Positions 59,893 through 64,000 of a DNA stretch of 64,000 nt are shown one piece after another. Position 1 is the first letter of the stretch; the number at the start of each line of letters is the position of its first letter. The notes under the pieces were generated by a model that saw nothing but the letters and a program-made list of their open reading frames with translations, made no database searches and was not told the DNA's origin. This DNA is from DATARH01 sp963705325. Lineage in GTDB: Bacteria > Pseudomonadota > Alphaproteobacteria > ATCC43930 > CGMCC-115725. The stretch is taken from assembly GCA_963705325.1 (NCBI GenBank), contig OY970069.1, positions 2,108,001-2,172,000 of the forward strand. The letters are read 5' to 3'. The position numbers and the translations under genes are program-made.

Positions 59893-60654
59893 ATGGCCTA
59901 CGAGTTCATCATCAGCGAGAGCCTCGACGGGGTCGGCTTTATCACCCTCAACAGGCCGGACAAATTGAACGCGCTCAGCTACGATTTGGTGCGCGAACTG
60001 GACGATGCGTTGACTGGGTTCGAGGGGGACGACGCCACCAAGGCCGTCATCATCACCGGCGCGGGCGAGCGCGCCTTCTCGGCGGGTGCCGACATTCACG
60101 AGATGGCCGATCTCAGCGCCGACCAGCTGGCCCAGCGTCAGGCGCGTCGCGGCGAGATTTCATGGCATATCGCCAATTACGCGAAGCCGCTGATCGGCGC
60201 GATCAACGGCCTCGCCTATGGCGGCGCGGCGCTGCTTTCGTCGTCGCTCGACATCCGCATCGGCTGCGAGAAGACACAGTTCCGCTTCCTTGCGGCGAGC
60301 TATGGGCGGGTCAATTCGAGCTGGTCGCTGCCGCTCCTGGTCGGCTGGCCCAAAGCGAAGGAATTGCTGTTCACTGGCCGCGTCGTCGCCGCCGAGGAGG
60401 CTGAGCGCATCGGGCTTTTGAACATGCTCGTCCCTGCGGCGAAGCTGCGCGAAAGCGCGATCGAGATGGGCCACATGATCGCCAAGAACGACCCGCGCAT
60501 GGTGCAGGGGTTGAAGCGCCTGTTGCACGAAGGCGCCGGCATGTCGCTGCGAGAGCGCTACGAGTTCGAGGATGAGGCGCGCGCCACCTGGCTGCTCGCG
60601 GGTCATCCGCGCGAGGGATTTAGGGACTTCCTCGCGCGCAAGAGCAAACGCTGA
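59893..60654 (+). CDS. Crotonase-family protein lacking the usual catalytic glutamates
   Basis: A 253-aa crotonase-fold protein. The oxyanion-hole block AFSAGADIHEMADL and the NGLAYGGAALLSSSLDIRIG block are present, but the two positions that carry the hydratase glutamates are changed: the Glu of the GG-x-E site is Ala (GGAAL), and the second site (FRFLAASYGRVNSSWSL) also has Ala. It may act as an isomerase, a dehalogenase-like or a C-C-bond enzyme, or have a different chemistry. ATG 59893 follows AAGGAG. It is adjacent to the CoA-transferase and lyase genes on the other strand. Confidence 0.85.
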   Translation: MAYEFIISESLDGVGFITLNRPDKLNALSYDLVRELDDALTGFEGDDATKAVIITGAGERAFSAGADIHEMADLSADQLAQRQARRGEISWHIANYAKPLIGAINGLAYGGAALLSSSLDIRIGCEKTQFRFLAASYGRVNSSWSLPLLVGWPKAKELLFTGRVVAAEEAERIGLLNMLVPAAKLRESAIEMGHMIAKNDPRMVQGLKRLLHEGAGMSLRERYEFEDEARATWLLAGHPREGFRDFLARKSKR

Positions 60655-60779
60655 GCGACAGGGATTGAAATCGCCGCCGCCGACGTTATGAACTGGGTAT
60701 GCTGCCGCAAAGCGGTCAAATTCGCGGAGTACGCACTAGCCGAAGAGGCTCGGCTTTTCAGATAGTGGAGGAGGGACCG

Positions 60780-61127
60780 GTGTCGCTGCGCCAGAGATAT
60801 GTGACCATTCTTGCTCATCTCGCCCCGGCTGGGGCCGTGGGGCTATCGGCGGCGCTCGGCGCCGTGGCGCCGGCCGCGGCGAGCGAACCGCCGAGCGCGA
60901 ACCCACCTTCCGCCATAAAGGAAGGCGTTTCGGAGCGGCTTGCCGCGGTTCGCGACGCCGTCTCTGCCATCGACGCCAATCGTGTCGACGCCGCCAAGGC
61001 CGAGGGCCGGCTGGCCTGGGGCAACTGGGGATACCATCCCTGGGGATATCATCCTTGGGGCTTCTATACCCCCTGGAACAACTGGCACAATTGGAACAAC
61101 TGGAGCAATTGGTGGCGGAACTGGTAA
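60780..61127 (+). CDS. Secreted Trp/Asn-rich peptide, GrrA/OscA-like RiPP precursor candidate
   Basis: From a GTG at 60780 (GGAGGAGGG upstream) a 115-aa product begins with a Sec-type signal (VGLSAALGAVAPAAAS), a spacer with SERLAAVRDAVSAI, and a C-terminal part from residue ~80 dominated by aromatic repeats: GYHPW at 84-88 and 89-93, then NW units to the end (WNNWHNWNNW, WWRNW). This layout, signal plus SERL-type leader plus Trp/Asn repeats, resembles the GrrA/OscA group, whose core residues are cross-linked by a radical SAM enzyme (3-residue cyclophanes). No radical SAM gene is visible here. The function is unknown and the group assignment is by pattern. Confidence 0.65.
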   Translation: MSLRQRYVTILAHLAPAGAVGLSAALGAVAPAAASEPPSANPPSAIKEGVSERLAAVRDAVSAIDANRVDAAKAEGRLAWGNWGYHPWGYHPWGFYTPWNNWHNWNNWSNWWRNW

Positions 61128-61234
61128 GCCGCCCCGCCTACAGGCGCTTCCCGTTTTCTAATTGAGGCCGCGGTCCGCCTCTTGGCGGTTTGGCGCGTGG
61201 CGAAGCGCCCGCAGCTGGACTCCCGCGAGGGGCG

Positions 61235-62356
61235 TCAAGGATTGCGCAATCCCGCTTGTCGCATGAGCGGTAGGACTTCGCGGCCGAAAAAGTCGAGGTC
61301 GGGCAGGTAATCGAAGAAATTGACCTGCACGCCGTCGCACCCGGCGGCATACAAACGGGCGAGCCACTCGACGATCTGCTCGGGCGTGCCGACTAGGTGG
61401 ACGTTGCCGCCAATCACCCATTGCGCACGGCTGTGCCCGCGCCACGACGCGGTGTCGCCGCTTTGGAAGGTCTGGACGAAAGTGTCGGCGGCGACCGGGT
61501 CTTCGTTGTCGAGAATGGCGCGGTAGGCGGCCTGGGCCTCCCGCTCGGTCGGGCGGCAGATGACGTGCGGGTTGATGACGGTCTTGACCTCGCGCCCCAA
61601 TTGCCGCGCGAGCCCCTTGATCTTGGCGTTGTGTGCCGGCAGCGCCTCGCAGGCCTTGGCCGGGTCGGCGCCCGCCGGGCTGGTAATGAAGATCAGATCG
61701 GAGTGTTTCGCGGCGTAGTCGAGCCCGGCGCCCGACGATGCCGCGTTGACGAGGAACGGCCGCCGGCTTCCCGGCTTGGGGGCGAGGAAGGCCTTCTCGG
61801 TTTTCCAGAACTTCCCGTCGAAGGTCAGCTCCTCGTCCTCGGCCCACAGTCGTTTCATGATCGTCGTGAACTCGTCGGCCATCACGTAACGCAAATCGTG
61901 CTCGATCGGTTCGAGCCCGAACATGCGGTATTCGCTCGGCTTGTACCCCGTGACGACGTTGATTCCCCACCGCCCGCCGCTGATGTGGTCCATCGCCGCA
62001 CCGAACTTGGCGAGATGCAGCGGATGCCAGGCGTAGAGCACATGCACCGTGTTGATCAGCACGATCGACTTTGTCAGTGACGACAGCGCGGCGTTGGCGA
62101 TGATCGGATCGACCTCGTGCTCGCGAAAACGCATCTCGCCGCCGTAGCCGCCCTTGCCGAGCCACTGCGCCAGGCCGAACACCAGGTCGAAGCCGAAATC
62201 CTCGGCCATCCGGGCGCAGCGCGCGATGTAGTCGAAGGTCCAAGAGGTCGAGCGCGGCGCCCGTGACGGACTCCACGCGCCCTGCTGCATCGGCAGGAAC
62301 AGGCCAAGGATCATCTTGTGATCCGACAGCCGCGTGAGCGGCGAGGGCACATCCAT
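61235..62356 (-). CDS. LLM-class flavin-dependent oxidoreductase
   Basis: A 373-aa bacterial luciferase-like (LLM) TIM-barrel flavin monooxygenase, of the RutA/SfnG/alkanesulfonate-monooxygenase group. It has MILGLFLPMQQGAWSP, FDLVFGLAQWLGKGGYGGEM, GGRWGINVVTGYKPSEYRMF and FLVNAASSGAGLDYAAKH. These enzymes use FMNH2 from a separate reductase. It begins 3 bp after the HpaB-like gene on the same strand, so the two form an operon. The substrate is unknown. Confidence 0.88.
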   Translation of the reverse strand: MDVPSPLTRLSDHKMILGLFLPMQQGAWSPSRAPRSTSWTFDYIARCARMAEDFGFDLVFGLAQWLGKGGYGGEMRFREHEVDPIIANAALSSLTKSIVLINTVHVLYAWHPLHLAKFGAAMDHISGGRWGINVVTGYKPSEYRMFGLEPIEHDLRYVMADEFTTIMKRLWAEDEELTFDGKFWKTEKAFLAPKPGSRRPFLVNAASSGAGLDYAAKHSDLIFITSPAGADPAKACEALPAHNAKIKGLARQLGREVKTVINPHVICRPTEREAQAAYRAILDNEDPVAADTFVQTFQSGDTASWRGHSRAQWVIGGNVHLVGTPEQIVEWLARLYAAGCDGVQVNFFDYLPDLDFFGREVLPLMRQAGLRNP

Positions 62357-62359
62357 CGC

Positions 62360-63838
62360 CTATTTCTTCGCTGGGCCGCCTGCTGGCAGACTGACCGAGC
62401 GTCTTGCCGCGGGCAGAGCGGTGCCGACCCCGCTGACGTCGATCTCCGGCATCGGAATGGTGATGAAATCGAGCACAGCGTTGGCGAGCTGGTTGTAGTC
62501 CTTGAAGCTGCGTCTGAGCCAATGCCGCCAACCCGGCTGGCCGCCGCTGGCGTGCAGCTCGAACGTCGACTCGCGCCCGTCGAGCGCTGACGACACATGG
62601 TCCCAGGCGAGCTGCAACAGCGCCGAGCGCTGGCGCGCCGTGTAGCCGCCGCCGCCGAAACTTTCCTCCAGTCCTAGTGCCAGCTCGGGAATTGCGAGAT
62701 CGCTGTCCCCTGGCGCCACCACCAGCGACGAGCCGGGCACGATCCGCACCAGCTCGGTTAGCCGCTGCCGTGCCTTGAAGAGCGCGAGGCCACCCGCGGC
62801 GAGATGCGCGTGGTTGGGCACGCAATACCCGGTCGGCGTCCATTCCGGGTCGAACTCGGCGGCGGCGATGCAGGAGCGCACCGTCTGCACCTCGGCGATG
62901 GCGTCGACCAGGTATTCGATTGTCGCGTCGTGCTCCTTGAGCCCCAGCGCGTCGGCGAGCGCGAGGCACACGCCGAGCGCGAATTCCGCCTTCGCCAACC
63001 AGCCGTAAAGGTGGTGCCAGCGCAGCCAGCGCGGGATCGCCTCGGGCGCCGGATCGACCGCGAATACCCGCTCCCACGGGATCAGCACGTCGTCGAGCCA
63101 CATCTGGCCGTCGAGCTCGTCGTAGCGGCTGGAAAGCGGCGCCATAAACGGGTTCGGCTCGCGCGCCGCCGGCTTGCGGCACAGCGTCGTCACCCCGTTG
63201 GCGCCGACCGGCACGATAAAACCGACCGGGTGCGCGTCGATCTGCAGCCCGGTCAAATGACCGACATAGACCTCTTCGGCATAGGCGGGGCTGGTGTGCA
63301 TGCCGAGCCGCCCGCGCACCACCATGCCCCTATCGGTTTCGCGCACGATCTTGACCGACACCCGGTCGGCCGGGTTCGGCTGCAGGCGCTGGCCGATGAT
63401 CGCCGCGCCGCCGCAAAATGTGACGAAGCGCTGGTCGCGCACGATCCCCTGGCGGTAGGCCTCGGCGTTGGCGATGTAGTGCGGCTCGGCGTTGCGCGTC
63501 TCGGCCGCAACCAGCACGCCCATTGCAATCAAGTGCCCGTAGAGCGGCGTGTGAGTGATGTTGCCCGCCGAGAGGAAGATTGTCTTGGTGATCGCCCGGC
63601 CGAGCGCGCGCACCTCGACAATCGTTCGAGGGAGTACGAAGGCCCAGGGTGTTCCGCCCGGACTGATGAGCGTCTCGCGCCACTCGGGGTCCGAGTGCCG
63701 GTCGAACCAGGCGGCGTATTGCTCGACCATCGCCGCGGTCGCGGGATGCGTCGCCACGTCCTCGATTTCGCCGCCGCCCATGATCACGACCTTGCGGCCG
63801 TCGCGCAGCGCCGCCTTGTACTCGGCGCCGGTCCTCAT
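62360..63838 (-). CDS. 4-Hydroxyphenylacetate 3-monooxygenase (HpaB)-family oxygenase
   Basis: A 492-aa FADH2-dependent monooxygenase of the HpaB/PvcC-like group. Family segments seen include WRETLISPGGTPWAFVLPR, SPAYAEEVYVGHLTGL, LYGWLAKAEFALGVCLALAD and FGGGGYTARQRSALLQL. Such enzymes need a flavin reductase (HpaC-like), which is not in the window. Its ATG overlaps the stop of a second HpaB-like gene (ATGA). It precedes the LLM gene by 3 bp, giving at least a three-gene flavin-monooxygenase operon. The aromatic substrate is unknown. Confidence 0.88.
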   Translation of the reverse strand: MRTGAEYKAALRDGRKVVIMGGGEIEDVATHPATAAMVEQYAAWFDRHSDPEWRETLISPGGTPWAFVLPRTIVEVRALGRAITKTIFLSAGNITHTPLYGHLIAMGVLVAAETRNAEPHYIANAEAYRQGIVRDQRFVTFCGGAAIIGQRLQPNPADRVSVKIVRETDRGMVVRGRLGMHTSPAYAEEVYVGHLTGLQIDAHPVGFIVPVGANGVTTLCRKPAAREPNPFMAPLSSRYDELDGQMWLDDVLIPWERVFAVDPAPEAIPRWLRWHHLYGWLAKAEFALGVCLALADALGLKEHDATIEYLVDAIAEVQTVRSCIAAAEFDPEWTPTGYCVPNHAHLAAGGLALFKARQRLTELVRIVPGSSLVVAPGDSDLAIPELALGLEESFGGGGYTARQRSALLQLAWDHVSSALDGRESTFELHASGGQPGWRHWLRRSFKDYNQLANAVLDFITIPMPEIDVSGVGTALPAARRSVSLPAGGPAKK

Positions 63839-64000
63839 TTTTTTTCTCCGGCCGGGGCGATGGGAGCCGCCGGAGGGGCATTGACCCGGCGCGGCGCCAT
63901 CGCCCGCGCCGGGATGCCGGAGAGATCGATCGCCGGCATCTCGCCGTCGATCTGCTCCAGCACCGCGTTGGCCAGCGCGTTGTAGTCCGCGAAGCTTTGG
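63835..64000 (-). CDS. Second HpaB-type monooxygenase, 3' end only
   Basis: The last ~54 codons of a further gene on the minus strand, cut by the right edge. The visible C-terminus has SFADYNALANAVLEQIDGEM and SGIPARAMAPRRVN, colinear with SFKDYNQLANAVLDFITIPM at the end of the downstream paralogue, so it is a tandem duplicate. Its stop overlaps the downstream start (ATGA). An 8-base A run precedes the stop. Confidence 0.8.
   Translation of the reverse strand, partial: QSFADYNALANAVLEQIDGEMPAIDLSGIPARAMAPRRVNAPPAAPIAPAGEKK

Noticed and set aside
60655..61234. A radical SAM maturase beside the Trp/Asn-rich peptide
   Set aside because: No CxxxCxxC motif frame exists in the flanking genes; the neighbours are a crotonase and an LLM oxidoreductase.
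61158..63182. A 674-codon minus-strand frame overlapping the LLM and HpaB-like genes
   Set aside because: It runs through both genes in the wrong frame and is Arg/Ala-rich; both genes have full family motifs in their own frames.
1..64000. tRNA, rRNA, prophage or insertion sequences
   Set aside because: No tRNA T-arm-like or rRNA segments, no integrase or transposase, and no phage genes were recognised.

Overview
The window is a GC-rich stretch of bacterial chromosome with short spacers and many 4-bp start/stop overlaps. The gene content points to an alphaproteobacterium, most likely of the Rhodospirillales/Reyranella kind. The evidence is an F0 ATP-synthase cluster (atpI-B-E-F'-F) without F1 genes, the linked mutY/dciA/DsbA-like/smc block, a hisB-hisH-GNAT-hisA-hisF-hisE run, hopene-associated HpnB, a DUF6489 protein and a two-domain cold-shock protein. 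The genus cannot be fixed from sequence alone. I saw no rRNA, tRNA, CRISPR array, prophage or insertion sequence.

Layout. 1-15.6 kb: the end of ppc, then metabolic genes (TauD-type dioxygenase, class III and class IV aminotransferases, flavoprotein oxidoreductase, D-aminoacylase-like amidohydrolase, crotonase, MFS pump, Rieske oxygenase, amidohydrolase, MetE-like protein, thioesterase). 15.7-17.1 kb: a cold-shock gene whose 3' end and terminator hairpin form a four-copy 94-bp tandem repeat, then a His/Pro-rich lipoprotein. 17.3-32.4 kb: assorted enzymes (MBL hydrolase, pyridoxal kinase, CitE-like lyase, SGNH protein, beta-propellers, aldo/keto reductase, GST, alpha/beta hydrolase, HpnB, sterol-desaturase relative) and an unrecognised gene interrupted by an in-frame TGA. 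32.5-44.3 kb: the housekeeping core (F0 ATP synthase, smc, DsbA-like, dciA, mutY, his genes). 44.5-47.7 kb: an acetoin-dehydrogenase-type E1alpha/E1beta/E2 operon. 47.8-60.7 kb: a catabolic region with two amidohydrolases, two ferritin-like proteins alternating with two ferredoxins, a pair of acyl-CoA dehydrogenases, a CoA-transferase, an isocitrate-lyase-superfamily enzyme and a crotonase lacking the usual catalytic glutamates. 60.8-64 kb: a secreted Trp/Asn-rich peptide resembling GrrA/OscA-type RiPP precursors, an LLM flavin monooxygenase and two tandem HpaB-type monooxygenases, the second cut by the window edge.

How the genes may work together. The ferritin-like/ferredoxin block (50.8-52.8 kb) could be an unassigned diiron oxygenase with its own electron carriers, feeding acyl-CoA dehydrogenation, CoA transfer and hydration steps encoded around it. 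The HpaB/LLM genes could supply further flavin-dependent oxygenation. The substrate is unknown.

Quality note. Six genes carry a single point disruption each: frameshifts near 4048, 31435, 44694 and 50965, and in-frame stops at 21351 (TGA) and 48779 (TAG). All four frameshifts are repaired by removing one base. This clustering suggests residual assembly error at least as much as real gene decay, and it affects how those genes should be read.
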